Source: Agarophyton chilense
Lineage: Eukaryota; Rhodophyta; Florideophyceae; Gracilariales; Gracilariaceae
Direction: 5' to 3'
DNA: 64,000 nucleotides
Assembly: GCA_030374765.1 (NCBI GenBank)
Contig: JARGXX010000092.1
Location: 248,001 to 312,000, forward strand
Shown: positions 12,001-21,382 of the stretch, piece by piece
How the letters are laid out: every line of letters begins with the position of its first letter
How positions within the stretch are numbered: position 1 is the first letter of the stretch
Made by a program: the position numbers and the translations under genes
The notes under the pieces: generated by a model
Seen by the model: only the letters and a program-made list of their open reading frames with translations
Database searches by the model: none
Told to the model about the DNA's origin: nothing

Positions 12001-13130
12001 CGATTGCGAATTGACATTGATTTCGTAGTTGATGAGAGTTGATGAAAGGATTCGGTGACCTTTATTATTCTTGATTTGGACCTGGGCTGCTGGTTCGTGT
12101 TCGAGAGCGCAGAGGCAGTCACAGTGGTGATTGATTGGAAAAAATTAGTGGTCGGGGAAGGGGGTACTCGATGATTGAGGGGTGTGCTGTGGATTCTAGG
12201 CAGTACTTTTTGATATCATTCCAATGGCTGGTGGCAGCTTCCAGATCCATTTCCGAAAGCTACTGGAGTATGGCGGTGTCCATTATGTCAGTCTCTGTCT
12301 TGTCGGATAGTTTTGCAGTCGATCGTTAATGCTGGTTCCGGCAAAAGCTACTTCAACCCGAAGGGAAATGTTGGTAGCCTATCCGAAGTGAAATCTGTTA
12401 CTCTTTTTCACTTCAAATTGGATATTGGGGTTTAGACGGTCCCCAAATTTGTCTCATTTTTCACGGCCGCTAATGTCAGGAATTGTTAGAACAATGATTC
12501 TGAAGCTAGAAAAATATTCTGATAGAATATGTACTTGCTTAAAGCCCTGAGCTTGTCTCGGGCTTGACGTTCGTGATCTAGAAGGACAAAATCTTGTCTT
12601 AAAGCTGCAAGAAAGGGTTTTCATGTTGTCGGAGCTGTATTGGACTGTTAGAGAGCATATAACAAAATTGCTGCCGTCTCGGTGAGCAGAGTTGACGAAA
12701 ACGATATTTTGTTATCATCGTTGAGCAATATCTAACTATTTGCAAGTTTTACAAGGTTGAAGTACTATTCCAGTTTGTACAACCAAGTGTTAACCACAAT
12801 AAAATTTCGTTTCCAAATATAATATTCTGGCCTTTCCTGTTTCAAATTAATCGACACTGGCGGTGTTGCGCTTGTAGCAATGTTTCTAAGGTACCAATTG
12901 CTACGTGCCAGTGATGCTACCGGTGAAACAGGATACCTTACTGGAGCCTGGCATTTCGATCCCATCCTCGTCAGGGAAGAAAAGTGGGCAAATGGACCCC
13001 TTTTAAAACAGTGAAGTGTGCTGTCGACACAATTTCAGCAAAGATTTCGTAGCCTACCGCGTTTCAGTGCCCTCCCCGGAAAGGCGGTAGAGGTTCTCCC
13101 TCAATATGACTGCAAAAGTTTTAAAAAACG
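12000..13130. other. no recognisable gene
   Basis: Open frames are short and without family pattern on either strand. No RNA gene, TIR or long repeat was seen. It probably consists of more decayed transposon sequence. Confidence 0.4.
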
Positions 13131-14810
13131 ACACTAAATGTCCATTCTCGTATTCTTCTACCCTTGGGCAACAGTTTTATCCATAAAAGGCAGCCTTTCT
13201 GTTGTAGAATCATTGATAATCAAAGTGCCTCTCCACTCACTCTCATATAAGACTCTTATCTGTATGTTGCAGCTACCCCAGATATTGCCGTCGTTGTGCA
13301 TAGTGCTCTGGCTACCGCAAAACACGAGCGGCGCAACTACACTGACATAGTTACTCAGCTCATCGCCTCCAAGCCGGTCCGGGAAGGCAGCGACCTTTCA
13401 GTAGGATCCTCATGTGCCTTTCTCTCACATGTAATGGTTCAAACCGCCTCAAGACGCATTCCTTTTTCAAGCTTCGCTCTCGAGTCCAACGATCAGTGCG
13501 GGTAACTGAACACAGTGGCCGATTGGATGGAACTTGGTCTCACCTCTTTCAATGTCATTAAGAACTACGAAGCTACTATACAAGATTTAACTAAGGTGCT
13601 CACGCTTTCTGAAGACGCTCTAAATGCGGTATCAGAAGCATTGTCTATGAGAGCACAGTACTTTCGCGAGATCGAGGAGAAGGTTGAGGACGTTGCAATC
13701 TAAATGTCACTCCTATTCGAGCCAGAGCACGACGCCTTGTTTCGGGAAATCATCTTTTTTGAGTAGGCCTACCCCATCCACGATGGAGTTGTAGGTCCCA
13801 AAGATGCTCCTAATGGCCCACTCGGAAAGTGAATCAAGCCGCCCTTGTGGCATTAATGAAAAGACGGCCCGGCTGAGCCACAGGGGATCAATGATGAAAT
13901 CATAGAAGCATAAGGGCCTCAAAAGCACGCGGTCATTGTTCTTGTGGAGGAGCACAGCTTTGAACACCGAAAGATGGCGCTCAGAGCTCAGTTGCGACGA
14001 GTATCTCGTGAACTCTATGAGATACGAAACTCTGGAACCACCTATAGTATATCTTACATTTGGGGAGACATTAGACAGTGTTTCCCAGTCGGAGGAGGAC
14101 ATGGCGTTTGAGATGAAAGATTTACAACTTCATTTTGCAGAAGGCTTGTAGGAAGAGGTAACGCCTATTATATCAAGGAGAAGTTCAGGGAAGGAAATAT
14201 GGTGTTATCAACATTCACTGTGTGGTATGGAGAAGGCGAAGAATAAAAAGATCGTTTTATGGTCAACATCAAGCGTGAAAGAAAAGGCCGGCTAATGCGA
14301 AGCTTAAAAATGGAGAAGATGATGTCATTCGCGTTGAAGCTGTTGATGACAGATATTTCATGTCATAGAACGTCAAGAGTAACTATCGCTATTTCATTTG
14401 GTACCCATTTAGGCGGGAATAGTTTTTTTTCGAAACGGAAAAAAGGTCTACCGGGGCATCGCGCTCTCTCTTGGAAGGAATCGTTTCTGAGTGTGGATCG
14501 TAAGGCTGTTCTGCCTCTTTACACAGTACATGAAGAAGGGTATGGGCTACCACGTAGTGCCATTCAAAGACGACTTTCTAGTCGCTCCGTAATTAAGAGG
14601 TCAGTGGTCCCCATGAAAAACGGCAAGCGCGTGGGAAGAAGATTAGACGGGCTTTTTTACATGCTGGGTATAACCCTACATTCTTCATTTCAGTTGTGGA
14701 TGCAAGTCGTGGGTTCCGGTATATGGACATCGAGCGTCGTGGGGTTTTTGGGAAATCTACTATTTGAAAAACGAAAACTTGAGTTTGCAAAGAAATGCTG
14801 AAATATCCAT
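13130..14810 (+). pseudogene. PIF/Harbinger-like transposase relic (DDE_Tnp_4 type)
   Basis: Near 14690-14760 the plus strand encodes a VVDASRGFRYMDIERRGVFG segment, matching the second catalytic-Asp box of PIF/Harbinger transposases (VDA-x-F-Y-DI-x-PG-x-x-DS), but the downstream GDS is replaced by GKS. The same box, about 65% alike by eye at DNA level, recurs at 17470-17560. An open stretch at 13515-13703 is helical and may be part of the N-terminal region. Several frameshifts and stops separate the pieces, so the gene is dead. No terminal inverted repeats were found. The assignment rests on one motif and on the neighbouring copy. Confidence 0.4.
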
Positions 14811-17250
14811 TTTATTTTTACACTAGCACTTCAAACCCGACTTCATTGATGAAAAAAAAAGAAGAACAATCTTGGATGATGTAACCGGAAACAATAACAA
14901 CAAATCAGCACTGAACTAGTACAAAACTGGCTAACAAATACCAAAGAAACATTTCAAAAACTCAGACATGTGACGTTGTTTCTTATCGCCTTGCTACTGC
15001 TATTGCTGGCACTCCCTCCAGATGTCGTGCGCCTTCTATCATTTTCCCTTCCGCCACCGATCCCGCTCTGAAATCATTCGACACGCCACCGCCGCATCTC
15101 TTCGTCTGCCGAAATAGACTGCTAACCATACCAGTTGCACGTACTATCCAACCCTGGAAAACGCTGTGGTCTACATCCTAAAACGCTCTTATTTCTCTCT
15201 TGCGATCTTTTGCACATTCGCTATTGCTGGTTGGCACCGCGCACGTCCGTGAACGTTCCAACCCACAGCCGCCCCTGCTCGTTCGTCCGACCGGCGGCCA
15301 AGCATATACACCGCCTGCTTTCGCTCAGCGCACTTTCTTTCATTCAGCTGCTGTATTCAGCACTCGTCACCACTGCGCAGCACCGCTTCTTGCACTGCTT
15401 AAACATCTTTGTAGGCAAACACCACTGGCGCTTCTGACCAAGTATAAACCATTGCACTGCTGCCGCGCATTTCTCGTTTACAGTCACCGCGCTCACCGTA
15501 GCGCTCTTACACGCTATCCCGTATCCATTTTCAAACATCGTTAACGTCCTTGCGCTCGCTCTCTTGCTTATACAGTCTTAAAACACTTTCCCCCCAATCG
15601 CGTCAGCAGAGAGCGCTTTTTCACTTTCTTCGACCTCATACCCCACGACATTGTTCTCCAAATACCTTTGCAGTATTTTAGCAATTCCATCCGCGGACCG
15701 TGTCTCTCGCAGTAGCCAATATATCTTTCTTTTACATGCCACTCCAGCCGTTTTGCATATCCTGGCGAGCTGTAGCTCCCTCAAAGCCATCGCCGGCAAA
15801 TCAGCCTGTGCAGGGGCACACCCGATGCCACTGCATAGTCTTTCCCAAATAAGTCGCTCCATCTCGCTTGAACTCCCACCCTCTCTTCGCGGCACCCCCC
15901 TCCACGCCACGGCAACCCTCGCTCGTTCTTTGAGCCCGCCAGCTGGTACGGATGTTCATATCCCTGCCGACCCGCCGTCCTCATGTAGGCTCTCCTGACG
16001 TCTTTCTCTATGACTATTAATATGGACCAAAAATGAAAAAACCGGGCCGATTGACGGGAGTTCAAGTCGAAAACCAGCGAATACGTGAAACTTACGAAAA
16101 CAGAGATGTTTGGTTTTTAAGGAAACCGTTCGAAAAGAGACCATATTCTGGCCAGAATATGGCCATCTCAGCGAACAGAATTTGTTCATTCTCACCAGGT
16201 ACACATTCATTCAAAGTTTCGGATGGAAAAACCACGTTTTAATCGTCTCTTGGTCGGATGTGGGAAATACACAGCGTTGATATGGACTTTTTAAACCTAT
16301 TGGAACGCCTGGTCATTCACGGGTTCGTTCTTCGCTGCCACCAAATGAGCCCTGCGGAGTTTACCACTGCCACTCACTGAAACGCGAAGTAACACCCGTT
16401 TGCGTATGCACACGGAACAACGCACCCGTTGCCAATGCGGAAGTGATCACTTCTAGAATCGCCGGGCTTCGGCACGGCCACCTCTGCATTGTTCCATCCA
16501 TATCCACAATTCCATCGATCCAGCCTTCGCTTTGACCGCTGCATCGTGCGTCAGCGTGCGAAAGGGCCGGGGCATGTATGCCCCAGTCTGCATTGTGGCG
16601 CGCGCGCTCTCCGTTCGAGGGGGTTTCTATATAGGAAAATCTCACCCAGCATTTTGTCCCCTTTTCCCAGAACGCCGCAAATTTCATCCGAACAAGACGC
16701 GAAACATCTTTCCACTGCGCCCGTCAGCTACTCGCAGTTTCGGGTACGCTCCCGGAGCGATCCCATCTTGTGAACAAGGTGCTCTTAAATATTGCAGGTC
16801 CTATTGGACCCAAACTGTCGTGGAGCGCTCGTTGTTAGACTTTTCCCACACTCAAAGCGCTTGAAGACAATTTCAAGATGACGGCAGCGGTCTTAGTATG
16901 ATTTGATCGGCGGCTAGGCCAGCAACTACGACTGCCCAAACCTGTGGAACAGTTCCATTTCGAGCTTTGAGCCACACCCTAAACGACAGCAACTGGTTTA
17001 CAATCTGTGCGTCGCAAAACAGTTTCATAAAAAGCTGTGCATTGAAAGTACTTCTCAGAATATTACGAAACGTATTCGAAACTCATCTTATCCATCTGCA
17101 AAAGGTCTTGGAGAAACCTGACATAGACTTCCGATCTCTGCCAACACCTATACTACAGGGTGCAGCTTACTTAATGTTTGTTTGGGGGGGGGGGATTTCA
17201 CAACACTGGTGCACAGCTCGGCATAAGTAGAAGTTGAGTAGTCAGAGGTG
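14811..17250. other. no recognisable gene
   Basis: Open frames up to about 115 codons exist on both strands at 15.1-16.9 kb, but they overlap each other, show no family motifs and have no convincing composition. A 22-bp perfect palindrome lies at 16141-16162 and a G-run near 17185. Nothing else could be supported. Confidence 0.4.
16141..16162. repeat. 22-bp perfect palindrome
   Basis: CCATATTCTGG is followed directly by its own reverse complement with no spacer. The symmetry stops at both ends (A at 16140, C at 16163). It could be a dimeric protein site, the centre of a decayed inverted repeat, or chance. Confidence 0.8.
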
Positions 17251-17252
17251 TT

Positions 17253-17314
17253 TGGATTGTTAGCCAAGCGGTGTGATCACATATCAGTGACAAGGTGCGT
17301 TCAAACCGAATCTA
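17253..17314 (+). other. tRNA-like sequence with pol III A- and B-box matches (SINE head or pseudo-tRNA)
   Basis: TTAGCCAAGCGGT matches the A box, and GCGTTCAAACC about 30 nt later resembles the B box. The outer ends (TGGATT and AATCTA) can pair as an acceptor-like stem with one G-U. The total of about 62 nt is too short for a tRNA, the T stem is imperfect and there is no clear anticodon arm. This is more likely a tRNA-derived SINE or pseudogene than a working tRNA. Confidence 0.3.
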
Positions 17315-17439
17315 ATATAGCGTCAGTGATACAAGGATTTCAGAATATTCGTGGCCTTCAGTACTGTTTGGGCGCTAATAACGGTACATATATAACATGG
17401 CTAATGTGCCTTTGAAAAGCAATATTACGAGAGCAAATG

Positions 17440-17945
17440 TTGTAAGGCCATCAAAAGTATGGTTTCTTCTCCAGTGGTTGATGCCAATTGTTAATTTCTG
17501 TATACTGACATCTGACTTCCTGGGGTTTTCGGGAATTGTACTAATTATCAGAGCTTTACTATGAAGAAGATGATTGGAAATGGAAAATAGCTTAGAACTT
17601 AGGTATTAGATCCAGTTATTGCCGGGTTAAAGATCAACAGTATCTAATTAGGGACTGCGCATTTCGTCCTGAAGTTGGTATGATGAAGAGATCACGTAAA
17701 GAAAAGATGGCGTCGAAGCCCGTTTTCAAAAAATTGGATGAAATTGGCTCAAAAGAAAGAACCAAGTAGAGTTTGGTTTAAAAACATTAAACCACAGATT
17801 TGCAGTTCTTGAAAGTAAGTTAAAATTGCATCACAAAGATGATATGGTGCAGCTGATCAGTTCGTATGTTTCTCTGATTAATTTTTTCATCGAACGCAAG
17901 GACGATGGATACTACTACTTACCGCCAGAAGAACTTTAATAACCA
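17440..17945 (+). pseudogene. PIF/Harbinger transposase relic, C-terminal part
   Basis: The plus strand carries in order the second DDE box (VVDAN, FLYTDI, PGVFG, then TNYQS and MKKMI), a stretch resembling the GDSAF-type third box (RDCAFRPEVGMMK), and the end region HRFAVLESKLKLHHKDDMVQLISSYVSLINF, equivalent to the ENAFG-x-x-KHRF and LHNFI end of PIF transposases. Two or more frame changes and stops break it. It shares its first box with the relic at 14.7 kb. A Lys-rich, helical minus-strand segment follows immediately, in the place where PIF elements often carry their Myb-like partner. Confidence 0.5.
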
Positions 17946-18029
17946 CAGTAGATGAAAGTAAACACAATCAGCGGAATAAAACACAGGGAGGTTTTGCTCT
18001 GTTGTGAAATGGAGAAAAGTGGTATACTT

Positions 18030-18560
18030 GTTTAGAACTTTGCCCCGAGACGTTCCATTATTATCCTCAGCTCGGTCTTCTCTTGAACGCTTCTCTTGAG
18101 CTTCTGCAACAATCCATGTTGGCAGGCATCGGTTTGCTTGAAAAGCGATTGTATCCTCTCCTTCAAAGTTTGGTTGTTTCCCGTTAGGAAGCTGGACATG
18201 GTTTCTCGAACTGCGGAGCCACCAATTTCATTGTCATTCACGGTTGGTGGATTACGGCGCTTTATCGTGCTACATTTTGTTTAATTCTTCGAAGACATCT
18301 GGCTTTTTAAATATATCTCGGTCATTACCATACCTCCTGGATTCACTAATTTTCGAAATATATTCGGAGTACTTCTGCTTACTGAGCTTAAACTTCGGCG
18401 GCCACACCTTAGGAGATTGGATATTGCTGTTGTTTTTTAGCGAAATATGTGCCAACGGTAGACATTTCTTTGAGAGACTTTTCCCTTCGTCTTGCGGTCT
18501 CCATACAAAGCAGCCTTCATCATTTGAAGCATTACAACTTCTGTTCCGTTATTAAAGTGT
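18030..18560 (-). pseudogene. Lys-rich helical segment, possible Myb-like partner of the PIF relic
   Basis: Two minus-strand open stretches (18270-18455 and 18032-18241) encode charged helical peptides (WPPKFKLSKQKYSEYISKISESRR and ERIQSLFKQTDACQHGLLQKLKR). The convergent placement against the PIF transposase relic mirrors the clear transposase plus Myb-like pair at 47.1-49.4 kb. The sequences themselves do not show an obvious SANT/Myb motif, so the call rests mainly on position. Confidence 0.25.
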
Positions 18561-18599
18561 TGATTATCAGTTGGAAGGCTTTCTAGCCCGGTTTGTGAT

Positions 18600-19860
18600 A
18601 ATAAAGTTTCTCCAGACTTTGGGAGCGGTACTTAGCGAATACTGTAGAACGCTCAAATGTGAAGAACTTAGATGGAAGCCGTTGAGGTAGGAGTGCTGGT
18701 GGTCGGTATTGTTCTGCTTTTCACATAATTCAAAGACACTTGTTTTGGCTTAGATCCCCGAAAAAGCGGACTAGGATTCTGTTTAAACCATAAGGGCAAT
18801 TTTTGAAGGCAAAATGGAAGCGAAGAAGGCTTTCTGTTTGCATTCATGTGCTCTCATAAAAATATCTATTCACATCTGCTACATGTTTTGAATATAGAAT
18901 GCATATGGACAGTGTAAGGTCCAAACGGAGTAGGTTTCTCTGCATCGTCGACAACAATCCGTATCTTTTATTTTCTTTCTACACTTTGGCATAGAGACAC
19001 TTTGAACGCCTTCTGTTGATGTGACTGCCTGTCTGTTCGCCCGCCAGATGATCTCCACCATACAATTAAGCACTCCACCTTGGCATTTGGCTGCCATGCT
19101 CTATCCTCGTGTTTGCTTTCTGGACGCCCCTGTTGGCGGTAGGTTCATAGACGTGTTGCTTTCATTCTTGGCTAGATCCGCCGTCGCTGCCGTGGCTGGT
19201 GACGCTGGAACTGTGGATTCTGGAATACTGTTGGCGCGTCTGCCCTTTCTTTGCCGTTGTCGCGCCCCCACCTCATCTGTTTTTCCGATGTATATTGTAG
19301 AGGCTCGTGCTTCCCAACATACATAATGTGCTTCTTTCGAAAACAAGTATTTTTAAATCTTTTTGTTGTGCAGTAGTCCCGTCCGTGGCGCGTAGAACTC
19401 TTTTGATGGGCGAAGCCCTTGAAGTGCTTGCCGTGAAACCAAATTGCAATTTGGTTTTATCACATGAAATCTGTTGCGGTCAATGTTACTCGAAGACGAT
19501 AGCTTGCCAATTACTTTCTTGTCGTCTTCGCAAGTCATTTGTGTCCTTTTTGCTTTGAAATATTTGACTATCTTAAAATGTAACGCAGTAATTAATGTGA
19601 TTTTATATGACAGTTTCCAGGTGATGCATCCAGTTCTTCTTACGAGTTGTGAATGGCATTAAGTTCGATTTAGAGGTACTTACATCTACTTTTATGTAAT
19701 GCTTTGGAGAATATATTGGATTTCAGCGTCATTGTGGAAATATCTGTGTATCGTTTCAGTTTTGTCGGCGAGAGAATGTTGAAAGAAATGATGGCGTTAA
19801 TCATTGTATCTCATTTTCTTCGCTGAGTCTCGGTTTTCAACAATGAGTACTGCAAATCTT
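18600..19860. other. no firm gene; Cys-rich minus-strand open stretch
   Basis: At 18879-19097 the minus strand is open for 72 codons ending in a Cys/His-rich piece (MPKCRKKIKDTDCCRRCRETYSVWTLHC) that resembles the zinc-binding tail of piggyBac-type transposases. A second minus-strand open stretch (19101-19346) lies upstream of it in the same direction. This is suggestive only. The rest shows nothing recognisable. Confidence 0.25.
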
Positions 19861-20099
19861 TTATCAATATGATGCAGAGTGTAGAAGAAGGACGGCGTGT
19901 GGGAGTACTGCAATAGTTTTCGTAACCATGTAGTGTATTGGGTTGCTTCTGTTGACACTATGTACGCAGCTCTTACAGAAGAGAGCGCTACTAAGTTCTG
20001 CTGCCAGATACTGTGAGATGGGTGTGGAGGTGATGATATAGAGTGGCCTGGAGATCGATCGTCTATTCATTGCATTAGCAAAAATCGCCATCCCTATAT
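19860..20099 (-). mobile_element. Ty1/copia-like relic, RNase H part (interrupted by the gypsy element)
   Basis: The minus strand reads NRRSISRPLYIITSTPISQ, the copia RNase H box (D-x-RRSISG-x-x-F-x-x-GTPISW). It stops at the gypsy boundary at 20100, and the preceding part of the same element continues at 30126 beyond the insertion. Old and broken. Confidence 0.6.
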
Positions 20100-21278
20100 T
20101 GTAACGCAATGCGCTACTCGGGAGACCAGCCGCGGGCGGCGAGAGCTACGCGCAGGCAGAGCCTGGAAAGCCGGGGTCGGCTTTCTGGCCCTAGAGTCCG
20201 CAACGACTCAAGAGAGGCGTCGTCTCACAGGCAAGGAGTGTCGACTAGACACAGACTCCTATCGTTCCACAGGAGCTCTTGGCGTCCGGAAAACGTGCTC
20301 GGAGTGGTGTCGATCCGACACGAACCGAAGTGATCGGCCTGGATATACGCCGCGTATGACGAGTAGCCGGGGCGAGCCCCGGGATTGTACCAGAGCCCGG
20401 ACGAGCGCCACGACCCTAACGTCGGCAACGACGCACCAACCACTTCACCCAACGGGTGGCGATAACAAAGCAGGGCAAGCCCTGAGATTGTACCAGCGCT
20501 CAGACGAGAGCGTCTGCTTGGCTATGCCGACTGGCGCCACAAAGTGGTAATCACTCACACCGAACGGGTGACGATAGAAAAGCAGGGCAAGCCCTGGGAT
20601 TGAACCAGCGCCCAGACGAATGCGCCTGCCTGGCTTTGCCAGCTGCACCTGGAAATGATACTCACTTATCCGAGGCTCCCGATCTACACTTCGGTATCCA
20701 ACGGATACGGGTCTACAATCTGTTCGGGCAGTAGAACTGCCAGCGGTCCAATAGACCGAGCGAAAGTGCAATGCGCCACGCGGCGACCGATGGCCGTGAG
20801 GGCAAGGACTGGACGGGGAATACTCGATAGGCTAAAACGCGAGAGATACCTCTGCAGCAGTTGATCAGACTGCTTCCTGTCTTGTCGGCGTCGACTGGGA
20901 ACGAAGGTTTGATAACCCTGTAGTCTCAAGACACGAACTGGTAGTTCGGAGGCGTCTCTCACCTCTTCGACTTTACTTCGGTCTAGCCCCCGGCGACCCG
21001 GCGCTCAAGTACCGCCGGCCGCTTAGCAGTTAGCCATTACGATAGATTACAACTAATAAATACAATTAAAAATTACAAGGCAGCAATGCAGAGCACTGCA
21101 TGGTGCCGACCACACGAACTAGCTGCGGGCCATGGCCACACGTATGACACCTAGCGCTGTGCACGGTATTCCATCCTGGCAGTATGCCAGCCATTACGGC
21201 GTCGTCACTGCTTAGTGTAAAGAGGTCGGAGGAGGGTGGCTACTTGTCCTCAATAAAGACCCGGCGCGTTGCGTCACA
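20100..21278 (-). repeat. gypsy LTR, 3' LTR in the element's sense
   Basis: Plus-strand ends are TGTAACGCAATGCG and GCGCGTTGCGTCACA. It is identical in length to the LTR at 28947-30125, with about 22 substitutions noted by eye. It contains an array of three hairpin-rich modules (20360-20663) and an AT-rich patch near 21050-21080. Confidence 0.95.
20360..20663 (-). repeat. three tandem hairpin modules with B-box-like motifs inside the LTR
   Basis: GGGATTGTACC (20381-20391), GAGATTGTACC (20484-20494) and GGGATTGAACC (20596-20606) recur at 103- and 112-bp spacing, each preceded by a GGGC-AA-GCCC-type hairpin and followed by a second hairpin (such as CAGACGAATGCGCCTG). On the element's sense strand the last copy reads GGTTCAATCCC, a good pol III B box, with TGGCAAAGCCAGG (A-box-like) about 25 nt before it. 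The three modules recur in the other LTR. They may be structured RNA elements, tRNA-derived sequence or protein sites. Confidence 0.75.
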
Positions 21279-21281
21279 TCA

Positions 21282-21291
21282 CCCCCTTCTC
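21282..21291 (-). other. polypurine tract of the gypsy element
   Basis: On the element's sense strand GAGAAGGGGG lies three bases before the LTR. This is the expected position of the plus-strand primer and confirms that the element reads on the minus strand. Confidence 0.75.
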
Positions 21292-21382
21292 AGCTTGTAG
21301 CGTCCCCGCTACAGCCAAGAGTGATCCCGATCACAAGACAGCACAGCATCGCTGATATTGCTTCAACTGTGCCACGCACAGT

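Noticed and set aside
15135-16065. Overlapping frames of about 90-115 codons on both strands
   Set aside because: They overlap each other in several frames with no motif; no criterion favours one as real.
20109-20962. Short frames inside the LTR, repeated in the other LTR
   Set aside because: They are duplicated because the LTRs are duplicated, and are Arg/Ser-rich without a family pattern.
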